Of a stretch of DNA of 64,000 nt, positions 25,403 through 35,155 are shown one piece after another. Where the stretch lies: contig NZ_KZ454939.1 in assembly GCF_002797355.1 (NCBI RefSeq), positions 1,397,828-1,461,827 of the forward strand. The letters run 5' to 3'. The notes beneath the pieces were generated by a model. That model worked only from the letters and a program-made list of their open reading frames with translations, did not search any database and was not told the DNA's origin. Each line of letters starts with the position of its first letter. The first letter of the stretch is position 1. The position numbers and the translations under genes are program-made. The DNA is from Bacillus xiapuensis (GTDB lineage Bacteria > Bacillota > Bacilli > Bacillales > Domibacillaceae).

Positions 25403-26440
25403 ATGGGAATACAAAATGCAAAAAGCTTGCGAAAACAAATGACTCCTTATGAAAAAGTAAATACAAAATCCAGCGTATGGCAACTGGTTAATACGATCGG
25501 CCCTTTTTTGCTGACCTGGGTGCTCGCTTATCAAAGCTTGTCCGTAAGCTATGCGCTCACCTTATTATTTGCTGTCATTGGCGCCTTTTTATTGACGAGA
25601 GTTTTTATTATTTTCCATGATTGCTGCCATTACTCTTTCTTTAAAAACCGAAAAGCGAATAAAATAATCGGGACTATTACAGGGATACTCACCTTCTTCC
25701 CATATGATCAATGGCAGCACAGCCATTCCGTTCATCATGCGACGAGCAGTAATTTAGATAAAAGGGGTACGGGGGATATTTGGATGATGACCGTCGAGGA
25801 ATATGATGCTGCCTCCTTTTGGACCAAGGTTGCCTACCGCTTATACCGCAATCCTTTCGTTATGTTTGGGTTGGGTCCCATTTATGTGTTTTTGATTACC
25901 AACCGCTTTAACAGAAAAGGAGCCCGCTGGAAAGAACGAGTGAACACGTATGTAACGAACGCAGCGCTTGCGGGCATCATTTTTCTCCTTTGCAGCTTAA
26001 TCGGCTGGGAAGCCTTCCTTTTAGTGCATGGCCCGATCTTTTTAGTAGCCGGAGCAGTGGGGATTTGGCTCTTTTATGTCCAGCATACTTTTGAAGACTC
26101 TTACTTCGAAGAAGATGAGCATTGGGACTTTGTGAAAGCGGCCGTTGAAGGAAGTTCCTACTATCAATTACCGAAGCCCTTGCAATGGCTGACAGGCAAC
26201 ATCGGATTTCACCATGTTCATCATTTAAGCCCGAGAGTGCCCAATTACCGGTTAGCGGACGCTCATAAGCATACAGAGCTTTTACGAAACGTTCCCACGG
26301 TCACATTAGCGACGAGCTTAACATCCTTGAAATTTCGCTTATGGGATGAAAAAAGCGACACATTCGTGACCTTTAAAGAAGCCAGAGCGTTAAGGAAGAG
26401 CAAGCAAAAAAGAGTGTACAGCTCAGTGCCTATTAAGTAA
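25403..26440 (+). CDS. des: Acyl-lipid fatty acid desaturase Des
   Basis: The product of about 345 residues is a membrane desaturase with the three histidine boxes that hold the di-iron site: HDCCH, HSVHH and HHVHH. It has several long hydrophobic stretches. It introduces a double bond into membrane phospholipid acyl chains after a drop in temperature, keeping the membrane fluid. The desK-desR pair follows. GGAAGGGA lies 7 bp before the ATG at 25403; the ATG at 25397 is too close to it. Confidence 0.95.
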   Translation: MGIQNAKSLRKQMTPYEKVNTKSSVWQLVNTIGPFLLTWVLAYQSLSVSYALTLLFAVIGAFLLTRVFIIFHDCCHYSFFKNRKANKIIGTITGILTFFPYDQWQHSHSVHHATSSNLDKRGTGDIWMMTVEEYDAASFWTKVAYRLYRNPFVMFGLGPIYVFLITNRFNRKGARWKERVNTYVTNAALAGIIFLLCSLIGWEAFLLVHGPIFLVAGAVGIWLFYVQHTFEDSYFEEDEHWDFVKAAVEGSSYYQLPKPLQWLTGNIGFHHVHHLSPRVPNYRLADAHKHTELLRNVPTVTLATSLTSLKFRLWDEKSDTFVTFKEARALRKSKQKRVYSSVPIK

Positions 26441-26449
26441 CATCACATC

Positions 26450-26513
26450 GCCATACTCCTACCGCATTCCACTTGCTTGTGGAAGCGGCAGGAATATGGC
26501 TGTTCTTTTTTTT
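26450..26513 (+). terminator. Terminator between des and desK
   Basis: A long imperfect hairpin of 22-23 bp (26450-26472 / 26479-26500) is followed by a T-rich run. It separates the inducible des gene from the regulator genes. A TG-C-TACAAT extended -10 at 26547-26555 can serve desKR. Confidence 0.88.
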
Positions 26514-26601
26514 ATATTTGTTGGCAGTCCTTGATTGTGACTCCTATGCTACAATAACAGAGAAGTTCTTTTTTACTAACAGGTTAAAAGAGGTGATGCA
26601 G

Positions 26602-27738
26602 ATGCAAAAACGAAAAAAATTAACGATCTTTCAGCGAGCGTCTGGAATTTCACCATATATATGGAGCGTGTTCAGCATCCTTCCCTTTTACTTCATCTTT
26701 CAATCTTCCTCAACGGGAGAAATGATTGTGGGAATTGCGCTGACGATTGTCTTTTTTCTCTCTTATCGTTTTGCCTTTCTTTCAAAAAAATGGCCGGTTT
26801 ATTTATGGGCGGGCATTTTAATTTCGATTTCCATTACGATGACGATTCTTTTCCAATTTGTATACTTTGCTTTTTATATTGCCTATTACAATGGTAACAT
26901 TAAAAATCGGGCGGCCTTTATCACGCTATATGTGATTCATTTAGTAGCGACCACCATTTCCATCAATTACAACATCGTGCTTCAAGATCCGCTGTTCTTA
27001 AAGCAGCTGCCTTTTATCGTCATCATCTGGATCAGCGTCATTTTGCTTCCGTTTAATATTTACAACCGAAAAAAACAAGAGCAATTAGAAGAACAGCTCC
27101 AAGATGCCAACGACCGCATTTCAGATTTAGTCAAGCTGGAAGAGCGCCAGCGGATTGCCCGCGATCTTCATGATACATTGGGGCAGAAATTGTCGCTAAT
27201 CGGGCTGAAAAGTGATCTGGCGGAAAAGTTAATTTATAAGGATTCGGAAAGCGCCCGCGCGGAATTAAAAGATGTGCAGCAAACGGCCAGAACGGCTTTA
27301 AATGAAGTCCGGAAAATGGTGTCTTCTATGAGAGGAACGAGATTAGCGGAAGAGATTGTGCTCGTGAAACAAATCTTAAAAGCGGCGCAAATTGAATTCA
27401 TCGGCGATCAGGAATGGACATTGCCTAAGACTTCTTTGTTTTTAGAAAATATTTTGGGCATGTGTATGAAAGAAGCAGTGACAAATGTCGTGAAGCATAG
27501 CCAAGCGACTGTTTGTCAAATTCAATTCAAACAATCAGACAAAGACATCCAGCTGATCGTCCGCGATAATGGAATTGGGCTGGTGAAAAGCAACGATTTA
27601 AACAAGGGAAACGGCTTATTGGGAATGAAAGAGCGTTTAGAATTTGTGAACGGAAGCCTGAATATTGTGGCCGATCAAGGAACAACCATCATCATGACAG
27701 TGCCTATTAACGCCAAACAGCAGGAGGGACAAAGATGA
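26602..27738 (+). CDS. desK: Thermosensor histidine kinase DesK
   Basis: The product has about 378 residues. Four to five membrane segments fill residues 15-152, followed by the coiled coil and HisKA_3 helix with H190 in RIARDLHDTLGQ. The C-terminal HATPase domain shows EAVTNVVKHSQA (N box) and DNGIGL (G1). DesK senses membrane thickness/order on cooling and phosphorylates DesR. The ATG at 26602 lies 6 bp after AGAGGTG; an upstream extension through the terminator and promoter is not credible. Confidence 0.94.
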   Translation: MQKRKKLTIFQRASGISPYIWSVFSILPFYFIFQSSSTGEMIVGIALTIVFFLSYRFAFLSKKWPVYLWAGILISISITMTILFQFVYFAFYIAYYNGNIKNRAAFITLYVIHLVATTISINYNIVLQDPLFLKQLPFIVIIWISVILLPFNIYNRKKQEQLEEQLQDANDRISDLVKLEERQRIARDLHDTLGQKLSLIGLKSDLAEKLIYKDSESARAELKDVQQTARTALNEVRKMVSSMRGTRLAEEIVLVKQILKAAQIEFIGDQEWTLPKTSLFLENILGMCMKEAVTNVVKHSQATVCQIQFKQSDKDIQLIVRDNGIGLVKSNDLNKGNGLLGMKERLEFVNGSLNIVADQGTTIIMTVPINAKQQEGQR

Positions 27739-28334
27739 TTCAAATAGTTATAGCTGAAGACCAGCGAATGCTGTTGGGAGCCTTAGGTTCCTTGCTTAAT
27801 TTAGAAGAGGATATGGAAGTGGTCGGCAAAGCCACAAACGGTGATGAAGCGATTGCGCTTGTGCAAAAGCTGCAGCCGGATATTTGCATAATGGATATTG
27901 AAATGCCGGGAAAAAGTGGACTTGAAGCTGCGGAAGAATTGAAGGGATTTGGCTGCAAAGTCATCATTTTAACGACATTTGCCCGCACGGGGTATTTTCA
28001 GCGGGCAATTAAAGCAAAGGTAAGCGGCTACTTGCTAAAGGACAGTCCAAGCGAAGAATTAGCCAACTCGATCCGCAGCATCATGCAGGGACAGAGAATT
28101 TATGCTCCAGAATTAATGGATGATTTGTACAGTGAAGAAAATCCTCTGACCGAACGGGAGAAAGAAGTTTTAGAGCTGGTAGCGGAAGGCAAAAGCACCA
28201 AAGCCATTGCAGAAACTTTGCAAATCACGCCAGGAACGGTACGGAATTATATATCGACGATCTTTGATAAGCTGGAAGTCAAAAACCGCATTGAAGCGAT
28301 TTCGCAGTCGAAGAAGAAGGGCTGGTTTAAATAA
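27735..28334 (+). CDS. desR: Response regulator DesR (NarL/LuxR type)
   Basis: The 199-residue protein has a receiver domain with phospho-acceptor D54 (CIMDIEMPG) and a LuxR-type helix-turn-helix (LTEREKEVLELVAEGKSTKAIAE, from about residue 137). It activates des after phosphorylation by DesK. The start overlaps the desK stop by four bases, which indicates translational coupling. Confidence 0.95.
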   Translation: MIQIVIAEDQRMLLGALGSLLNLEEDMEVVGKATNGDEAIALVQKLQPDICIMDIEMPGKSGLEAAEELKGFGCKVIILTTFARTGYFQRAIKAKVSGYLLKDSPSEELANSIRSIMQGQRIYAPELMDDLYSEENPLTEREKEVLELVAEGKSTKAIAETLQITPGTVRNYISTIFDKLEVKNRIEAISQSKKKGWFK

Positions 28335-28508
28335 TGGAGCAAACGGCCAGGGAATATAAGCCCCCTGACCGGCAACAGGGGGTCCGCTACATATCATGCC
28401 CGCTGTTTTTCTTTTGTCTTGAGTGATTTTTGTTTTTAACTTTATGTGAACCGCTCAATGGCTTGGGCTGTCCGGAAGATTCTGCTGCGGAACGGGCCGA
28501 ATGCTTAT

Positions 28509-28721
28509 TCATGCCCGGTCACCCCCTTTGCTTTGGAGAATACCATGCGTCATTTCTTGTAAAGCATCTAGCGCGGAACCGGTTATTTTTTCTGTATGAT
28601 CGTTCGCGCTCTGTTCTTCTGCCTCAGCATACGACATCCGATATGGAAAGCGTTCATCATGCTTAGCGATAGCGTCTTTCCCTTGTTGAACAAAACGTTT
28701 CGATTTACTACTGCTTCCCAT
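28509..28721 (-). CDS. Small hypothetical protein
   Basis: The 70-residue, charged and probably soluble protein begins [17 protein letters not shown] and ends [14 protein letters not shown] lies 6 bp before the ATG on the minus strand, the main argument that it is real. There is no signal peptide or membrane segment. I do not recognise a family. It converges on desR. Confidence 0.55.
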   Translation of the reverse strand: MGSSSKSKRFVQQGKDAIAKHDERFPYRMSYAEAEEQSANDHTEKITGSALDALQEMTHGILQSKGGDRA

Positions 28722-28878
28722 ATAGATCCCTCCGCTGGTTCAGTTTTGGGGCACAGAATTTTCTGTGACACTGTTATGATGCCCAATCACATAAGAAGAA
28801 TAGCTGGAAAGTTTCTGATGCAGCTGTGAGGAATAGCGGCAAATATTTTTTTATTCTTTGGTATAGAAGGAGAGACGA

Positions 28879-28983
28879 TTGAACATGATAAATAAGGCAA
28901 GGAACGAAAACTCCAATGGGGTGATGGTATTGGACAACTATTGTACTGACCCAGATGCGGTATTCTCACGATTCTTCATGTAA
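28879..28983 (+). CDS. Possible 34-residue small protein
   Basis: A short frame starts at TTG 28879 with GAAGGAGA 6 bp upstream, or at ATG 28885, and ends at TAA 28981-28983. The product (NMINKARNENSNGV..., ending RFFM) has no recognised motif. Only the ribosome binding site and isolated position support it. Confidence 0.3.
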   Translation: MNMINKARNENSNGVMVLDNYCTDPDAVFSRFFM

Positions 28984-29043
28984 ATGAGGTGTTTGTCGGA
29001 GAACAGGTACAGTTCGGCCAACCATATCAATTTCTTGCATGCC

Positions 29044-29074
29044 ATAACGGTGCGCTCATTTAGCGCACCGTTAT
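29044..29074. repeat. 13-bp hairpin, possible terminator
   Basis: ATAACGGTGCGCT (29044-29056) and AGCGCACCGTTAT (29062-29074) form a perfect stem with a five-base loop. Only a weak T-rich tail follows. It could end transcription of the short ORF upstream. Confidence 0.5.
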
Positions 29075-29258
29075 TCCGTCTTATGAAGTTATAAGCCATT
29101 TTTCAACAAGATGAAAGCCGGATTCTTAGCATCTGATTTTTTATGCGCTGCAGAATGTTTGTTCACAAAAGAGCTGTACGGCTTTTGGCTTGTTTCCCGG
29201 AATTCGTATTTGTTAAACTGTGTTGTATAGAAGCCGTTAAAGAGAGAGGGAGGGAGCT

Positions 29259-29534
29259 ATGCCCCAAGCTACGCAGTCATATAAGTTGATTAGGCGGGAA
29301 ATTAAACAAGGTCAGCAGCACATCTACCAGGAAGAAGCTCATCTTCATTTATTTCAGGATAAAGTGACCACGGCGTCTCATGAATTTGCCCTTCATGAAG
29401 TACATGATATGTCTTACCGGAGGTTTTCAGCCGGCTTTGTTTTTTTCTATTTGCATACGATCCGAGGCGTATTTTCTTATCTGGTCACAACAAGTCCTGA
29501 CCAATTTATCGACACTTATCAGCAAATCAAATAA
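29259..29534 (+). CDS. Small conserved-looking hypothetical protein
   Basis: The 91-residue protein alternates short strand-like segments (HIYQEEAHLHLFQDKV, FALHEVHDMSYRRF, YLHTIRGVFSYLVTTSP), which would suit a small PH-like beta domain with a C-terminal helix. GAGGGAGGGAG precedes the ATG. There is no signal peptide. I do not recognise a named family. It converges on the ABC-F gene with a shared terminator. Confidence 0.65.
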   Translation: MPQATQSYKLIRREIKQGQQHIYQEEAHLHLFQDKVTTASHEFALHEVHDMSYRRFSAGFVFFYLHTIRGVFSYLVTTSPDQFIDTYQQIK

Positions 29535-29567
29535 AAAAAGCCAGAGAGGATGCTCTGGCTTTTTTTA
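29534..29567. terminator. Bidirectional terminator
   Basis: AAAAAAGCCAGAG (29534-29546) / CTCTGGCTTTTTT (29553-29565) with T-runs in both directions, between the small gene and the ABC-F gene. Confidence 0.93.
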
Positions 29568-31211
<1,644 letters not shown>

Positions 31212-31486
31212 TTATAGGTAATCGTCTCCGATTATACCATTTCTCCGCCGCAAAAGGGAGAGACAATCGTTAACTTGCTAGGGCTAAAAGAAAGAATGGG
31301 CGATCTCCTGAGAAATTAATGTGAAAAACTCTCCTAAAAGCGCGGGACCAACAGGATTAAATATGGAGAAAGGAAAGTCGGAGTTTATGTCAAAAGCGGA
31401 AGAGATCAAATGACAGGCCGCTGCGGTGCTGAATTTTCCACATTGTTAATCAGCCGCTTTACCTTATAAGATTCGAATAGCCGAAT

Positions 31487-31525
31487 TAAAAAAGAACCTG
31501 TGACCATTGGGAGTCAGGTTCCTTT
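31487..31525 (-). terminator. Terminator of the two small minus-strand genes
   Basis: On the minus strand a GAACCTG / CAGGTTC stem is followed by six T residues. It directly follows the stop of the 55-residue gene. Confidence 0.75.
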
Positions 31526-31691
31526 ACGTTTTCGATATAATAGGGCAATCTTTGATGTGCTTAATATGAGTCAGCTCCACTTGATAGGGAGGAGTCATCT
31601 GCTTAATGTCACAATAGCCCGCTTCATCTATTCGGATAATTTCGTATTCTTTTTCCCCATATAATATTTTGTCGTGCTCTTTCACGCTCAT
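31524..31691 (-). CDS. Small hypothetical protein (55 residues)
   Basis: The frame starts at ATG 31691, or at the GTG two codons later, behind GAGGAGAGGA. It encodes 55 residues rich in charged and aromatic amino acids (contains GEKEYEIIRIDEAGYCDIKQ). There is no signal peptide or membrane segment; a small beta-strand fold is likely. It lies eight bases after the zinc-ribbon gene and ends at a terminator, which supports a real two-gene operon. I do not recognise the family. Confidence 0.6.
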   Translation of the reverse strand: MSVKEHDKILYGEKEYEIIRIDEAGYCDIKQMTPPYQVELTHIKHIKDCPIISKT

Positions 31692-31699
31692 TCCTCTCC

Positions 31700-31885
31700 T
31701 CATTCATTCATTAAATTCTGTCTGAATCCGTTTGAAAAAACCGCTTCATTCTGCCGGAAAGCCGCCTGTATGCCATCAATGAAGCCGGTGCCGTGGCAAT
31801 GCTTGCAGACCTTTTGCAGTCCAGAGTTCCGAATAAGAGGAACTCGTCCGAAGCGATTACATTGTTCGCAAACACGCAAATGCAT
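31700..31885 (-). CDS. Small zinc-ribbon protein
   Basis: The 61-residue protein has two CxxC pairs: CEQC near the start and CKHCHGTGFI in the middle, the second resembling the DnaJ CxxCxGxG repeat. These should bind one zinc ion. AAGGAGGA lies 5 bp before the ATG at 31885. A promoter and the next small gene frame it. No specific family name is clear. Confidence 0.7.
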   Translation of the reverse strand: MHLRVCEQCNRFGRVPLIRNSGLQKVCKHCHGTGFIDGIQAAFRQNEAVFSNGFRQNLMNE

Positions 31886-31936
31886 CCAATTCCTCCTTCC
31901 GCATAAACTGCACACTTTTTTATTCTTTACCCGTTT

Positions 31937-31964
31937 ACTATATTTTTATTCTGCTTTTTCTCAA
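31937..31964 (-). promoter_or_regulatory. Promoter of the zinc-ribbon operon
   Basis: On the minus strand TTGAGA (31959-31964) and TATAGT (31937-31942) are separated by 16 bp, about 50 bp before the start codon. Confidence 0.55.
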
Positions 31965-31989
31965 AAAGTTTGTGTTATTTCGTTAAATG

Positions 31990-32020
31990 AAAAAACACCC
32001 TCCATAGAAGGTGTTTTTCT
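31990..32020 (-). terminator. Terminator of the ydaG-like gene
   Basis: An AAAACACC / GGTGTTTT stem with a T-run on the minus strand, overlapping the end of the gene. Confidence 0.85.
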
Positions 32021-32442
32021 TAGAGTTCTATTACTTGCGGAGTTTCCTTTCCGTCATTCATATACCGGATGACAGAAGGAGTGATCTTCAGTACGACGAA
32101 GTTCGGATCCTCAGGGCTTTTAAACCATTTGCTTAGTTCGCCATTCCAAAGCTTTTGTTTTAAGTCAGAAGAGCTCGTTATTACAGCGGTTCCTTCAATC
32201 TCTAAAAATGCATCTCCATAGCCGTTGCCTGAATAGCCAAGCAGAATGTGAACATTGGGGTTTTCTTCGATTTCTTCCACCTTGTAAGTGTCTTTGCCGG
32301 TTGGTGAGTAAAGAGTGAGCTCATCGTGAAAAAATGTCATATAGCGCGTATGCGGTTTGTTCTTCTTAACAGTGGCAAGCGTGCCAACTGGCTGCTCGTC
32401 AAGAACCTGCTTGATCTTTTGCATGATTTGTTCTTTATTCAT
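32020..32442 (-). CDS. ydaG: Pyridoxamine-phosphate-oxidase-like general stress protein (YdaG-like)
   Basis: The 140-residue protein is a split-barrel flavin-binding family member similar to general stress protein 26. Typical parts are PVGTLATVKKNKPHTRYMTF, LYSPTGKDTYKVEEIEENPNVHILLG and the terminal VIRYMNDGKETPQVIEL. Length equals that of Bacillus YdaG. The biochemical substrate of the family is not settled. AAAGGAGGG precedes the ATG, and a sigma-B-like promoter lies upstream. Confidence 0.88.
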   Translation of the reverse strand: MNKEQIMQKIKQVLDEQPVGTLATVKKNKPHTRYMTFFHDELTLYSPTGKDTYKVEEIEENPNVHILLGYSGNGYGDAFLEIEGTAVITSSSDLKQKLWNGELSKWFKSPEDPNFVVLKITPSVIRYMNDGKETPQVIEL

Positions 32443-32473
32443 AGAATCCCTCCTTTTAATTTCTTTTATTACT

Positions 32474-32498
32474 ATTCCTTTCTTTTTCTAAATTAAAC
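32474..32498 (-). promoter_or_regulatory. Sigma-B-type promoter of the ydaG-like gene
   Basis: On the minus strand GTTTAA (32493-32498) and AGGAAT (32474-32479) are spaced 13 bp, close to the sigma-B consensus GTTTAA-N12/14-GGGWAW. It lies about 30 bp before the start codon. Confidence 0.6.
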
Positions 32499-32555
32499 AC
32501 ATGTTTCTGCGGAGGAGCATACACTATAACTATAATTCCGATAAGAAAAATAGGA

Positions 32556-32611
32556 TTGACTTCCAAAAATTTTCTGATAAAATGAGGATATTAGTTAATT
32601 CCTATAAGGAA
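32556..32611 (+). promoter_or_regulatory. Promoter and palindromic operator of the sulfate operon
   Basis: TTGACT (32556-32561), a 16-bp spacer and TAAAAT (32578-32583) form a promoter. The palindrome TTCCTATAAGGAA (32599-32611) lies at about +10 to +22, where a bound repressor would block transcription. The half site resembles the TTCC / GGAA arms of CymR-type sulfur operators; the regulator is not proven. Confidence 0.55.
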
Positions 32612-32616
32612 AGTGG

Positions 32617-33330
32617 GTGTTAGAGGTGATCACTTATGACTCTTTCAGGGAAAATCCTCCTTTTTTTCCGGAAGACAGCGACACAAAGGGAGCGGCAGAA
32701 ACCCTTGAGTGGGCGTATAGTCATTATGGCGACCGGCTGGTTTATGCATGCAGCTTCGGCATTGAAGGCATCGTCTTAATCGATTTAATTTCCAATGTAC
32801 AGCCTGAAGCGCAAATTGTCTTTCTCGATACCGGATATCACTTCAAAGAAACGTATGAGTTGATAGAGAAAGTTAAGAAGCGCTATCCAGCTTTGCGTCT
32901 TCATATCCAGCAGCCTGAAAGAACCGTTGAAGAGCAGACTGCTCAATTTGGAGGGCATCTTTGGCAAACGAATCCTAATAAATGCTGCGAATTAAGAAAA
33001 ATCATTCCATTAACCGCGGCTCTTGAGCCTTATACTGCCTGGATTTCCGGATTGCGCCGAGAGCAGTCGGAAACAAGAAAACGAACGAACTATCTTAATC
33101 AGGATCACCGCTTTAAAAAGGTGAAGGTCTGCCCGTTAATTCATTGGACGTGGAAAGATATTTGGCGTTATGTCACGAAGCATCAGCTTGATTATAACCC
33201 GCTCCACGATCAAGGATACCCGAGCATCGGCTGCGAAACCTGTACAAAGCCGGCGCTGTCAATCGACGATCTTCGCTCGGGCAGGTGGTCGGGAACAGGA
33301 AAGACAGAATGCGGCTTGCATACCAATTAA
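32617..33330 (+). CDS. cysH: Adenylyl-sulfate (APS/PAPS) reductase CysH
   Basis: The 237-residue protein has the PAPS-reductase fold with YACSFGIEG at the phosphate loop. It carries the iron-sulfur cysteines C123-C124 (NKCCELRK) and C206/C209 (GCETCTKPA) plus the catalytic cysteine in ECGLH at the end. The cluster cysteines mark the assimilatory APS-reducing type found in bacilli. It reduces activated sulfate to sulfite. The GTG start has AAGGAA upstream. First gene of an eight-gene operon. Confidence 0.94.
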   Translation: MLEVITYDSFRENPPFFPEDSDTKGAAETLEWAYSHYGDRLVYACSFGIEGIVLIDLISNVQPEAQIVFLDTGYHFKETYELIEKVKKRYPALRLHIQQPERTVEEQTAQFGGHLWQTNPNKCCELRKIIPLTAALEPYTAWISGLRREQSETRKRTNYLNQDHRFKKVKVCPLIHWTWKDIWRYVTKHQLDYNPLHDQGYPSIGCETCTKPALSIDDLRSGRWSGTGKTECGLHTN

Positions 33331-33388
33331 TTTTTTCAGTTAAATCTTAGTAAACTAATTAGAATAATTTAAATAGGGGGATTTTATC

Positions 33389-34537
33389 ATGGCATCTATT
33401 CTTCCGCACGGCGGCACGCTAATTCAATTATATGATCCGCATGTTGACCTTTCAGCTGTCGATCAGCGCATTTCCATTGACAAAACAGCATTAAGCGATC
33501 TTGAATTGATCAGCACAGGCGCCTACAGCCCGCTTCAAGGCTTTCTAACAAAAGCCGATTACGACCGCGTAGTAACCGATATGCGGCTGTCTGATGGAAC
33601 GGTTTGGAGTCTTCCCATCACTCTTCCTGTAACGGAGGAACAAGCCGTTTCTTTAGCGGTGGGGGATACCGTACAGCTTCAGTATGAAGAGACGACCTAT
33701 GGCATCTTAAACATTCAAGATATTTACCGTCCGGATAAGCCGCATGAAGCCGAGCATGTCTACAAGACGGCGGATCCTGCCCATCCGGGTGTCCGAAAGC
33801 TTTATCAGCGAGGCGATATTTATTTAGGTGGATCTGTCAAGCTGACTCGCCGGATTGAACGCACGCAATTTAAAGAGTTTTATTTTGATCCTGCAGAAAT
33901 AAGACAAATCTTTCAAGAAAAGGGCTGGAGACGCATTGTCGGCTTTCAAACACGAAATCCCGTACATCGCGCTCATGAGTACATACAGAAAACAGCCCTT
34001 GAAATTGTCGACGGGTTGCTGCTGAATCCGCTTGTCGGAGAAACGAAAGCGGATGATATCCCGGCGGATGTCCGCATGGAAAGCTATCAGGTTTTATTAA
34101 ATCATTATTACCCTGCCGACCGGGTAAAGCTGGCTGTCTTTCCGGCAGCGATGCGCTATGCGGGTCCGCGGGAAGCCGTGTTTCATGCCATCGTTCGGAA
34201 AAACTATGGCTGCACTCACTTTATCGTCGGGCGAGATCATGCCGGTGTCGGGGACTACTACGGAACGTACGATGCCCAAAAGATTTTCAGCCAATTTACG
34301 CCGGAGGAAATTGGCATTACCCTGCTCTTTTTTGAACATAGCTTCTACTGTCAAAAATGTGAAGGAATGGCTTCTGCAAAAACATGCCCGCACGAAAGAG
34401 AGCATCACATTGTTCTTTCAGGAACCAAAGTGCGGGAAATGCTCCGCTCCGGCGATATTCCGCCTTCCACCTTTAGCCGAAGAGAAGTGGTTGAAGTGCT
34501 CATTCGCGGATTGCGTGAGAAAGAAAGGGTGAAATAG
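33389..34537 (+). CDS. sat: Sulfate adenylyltransferase (ATP sulfurylase)
   Basis: The 382-residue protein has the ATP-sulfurylase motifs [17 protein letters not shown] and [11 protein letters not shown], plus [15 protein letters not shown] and [13 protein letters not shown]. It activates sulfate to APS with release of pyrophosphate. TAGGGGG precedes the ATG. In Bacillus subtilis a sulfate permease gene, cysP, stands between cysH and sat; here it is missing and 58 bp separate them. Confidence 0.96.
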   Translation: MASILPHGGTLIQLYDPHVDLSAVDQRISIDKTALSDLELISTGAYSPLQGFLTKADYDRVVTDMRLSDGTVWSLPITLPVTEEQAVSLAVGDTVQLQYEETTYGILNIQDIYRPDKPHEAEHVYKTADPAHPGVRKLYQRGDIYLGGSVKLTRRIERTQFKEFYFDPAEIRQIFQEKGWRRIVGFQTRNPVHRAHEYIQKTALEIVDGLLLNPLVGETKADDIPADVRMESYQVLLNHYYPADRVKLAVFPAAMRYAGPREAVFHAIVRKNYGCTHFIVGRDHAGVGDYYGTYDAQKIFSQFTPEEIGITLLFFEHSFYCQKCEGMASAKTCPHEREHHIVLSGTKVREMLRSGDIPPSTFSRREVVEVLIRGLREKERVK

Positions 34538-34550
34538 GGGGATGGAGGAA

Positions 34551-35144
34551 ATGAGTTCAAATGTCGTGTGGCATGATCAATCGTTAACGAAAGCAAAACG
34601 CCGTGAAAAGAATCAGCATCATAGCGCGGTTATTTGGTTTACCGGTCTTTCCGGATCCGGCAAATCGACTGTCGCGAACGCTGCGGCCAAAAGGCTGTAT
34701 GATTTGGGCGTGCAAACCTATGTGCTGGACGGGGATAATATCCGCCACGGCTTAAATAAAGATCTCGGATTCTCCGAGGAGGAACGGAAAGAAAACATCC
34801 GGCGCATCGGCGAAGTGGCAAAACTGTTTGTCGATTGCGGCCAGATCGTCTTCACAGCTTTCATATCTCCTTTTCAGCAGGATCGGCAAACCGTCCGGGA
34901 ATTATTAGAAACCGATGAGTTTGTGGAGGTTTTTGTAAGCTGTCCGATAGGGGAATGTGAATCGCGTGATCCAAAAGGTCTGTACAAAAAAGCGAGAAGC
35001 GGGGATATCCCTGAATTTACCGGTATCTCGTCTCCTTATGAGGAACCCGCATCCCCCGAGATTATTCTTCCTACCGATCAATTAACGGTGAATGAATGCG
35101 TGGAGAAGCTGATTGATTATATGAAAGAAAATAATTGGTTCTAG
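34551..35144 (+). CDS. cysC: Adenylyl-sulfate kinase CysC
   Basis: The product has about 197 residues with Walker [29 protein letters not shown], and the family-typical [16 protein letters not shown] and [20 protein letters not shown]. It phosphorylates APS to PAPS. Two ATGs are possible, 34542 and 34551. I prefer the second because AGGGGG is well spaced for it and the N terminus then aligns with known CysC. It follows sat by 13 bp and overlaps nothing downstream. Confidence 0.94.
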   Translation: MSSNVVWHDQSLTKAKRREKNQHHSAVIWFTGLSGSGKSTVANAAAKRLYDLGVQTYVLDGDNIRHGLNKDLGFSEEERKENIRRIGEVAKLFVDCGQIVFTAFISPFQQDRQTVRELLETDEFVEVFVSCPIGECESRDPKGLYKKARSGDIPEFTGISSPYEEPASPEIILPTDQLTVNECVEKLIDYMKENNWF

Positions 35145-35155
35145 GAGGGAACATC

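Noticed and set aside
28787-28969. 60-residue minus-strand ORF
   Set aside because: Overlaps a better plus-strand candidate with a ribosome binding site and shows no motif.
31370-31431. 16-codon ORF beginning ATGGAGAAAGG
   Set aside because: Too short, with no suitable ribosome binding site and no homology cue; it may be chance in the gap after the ABC-F gene.
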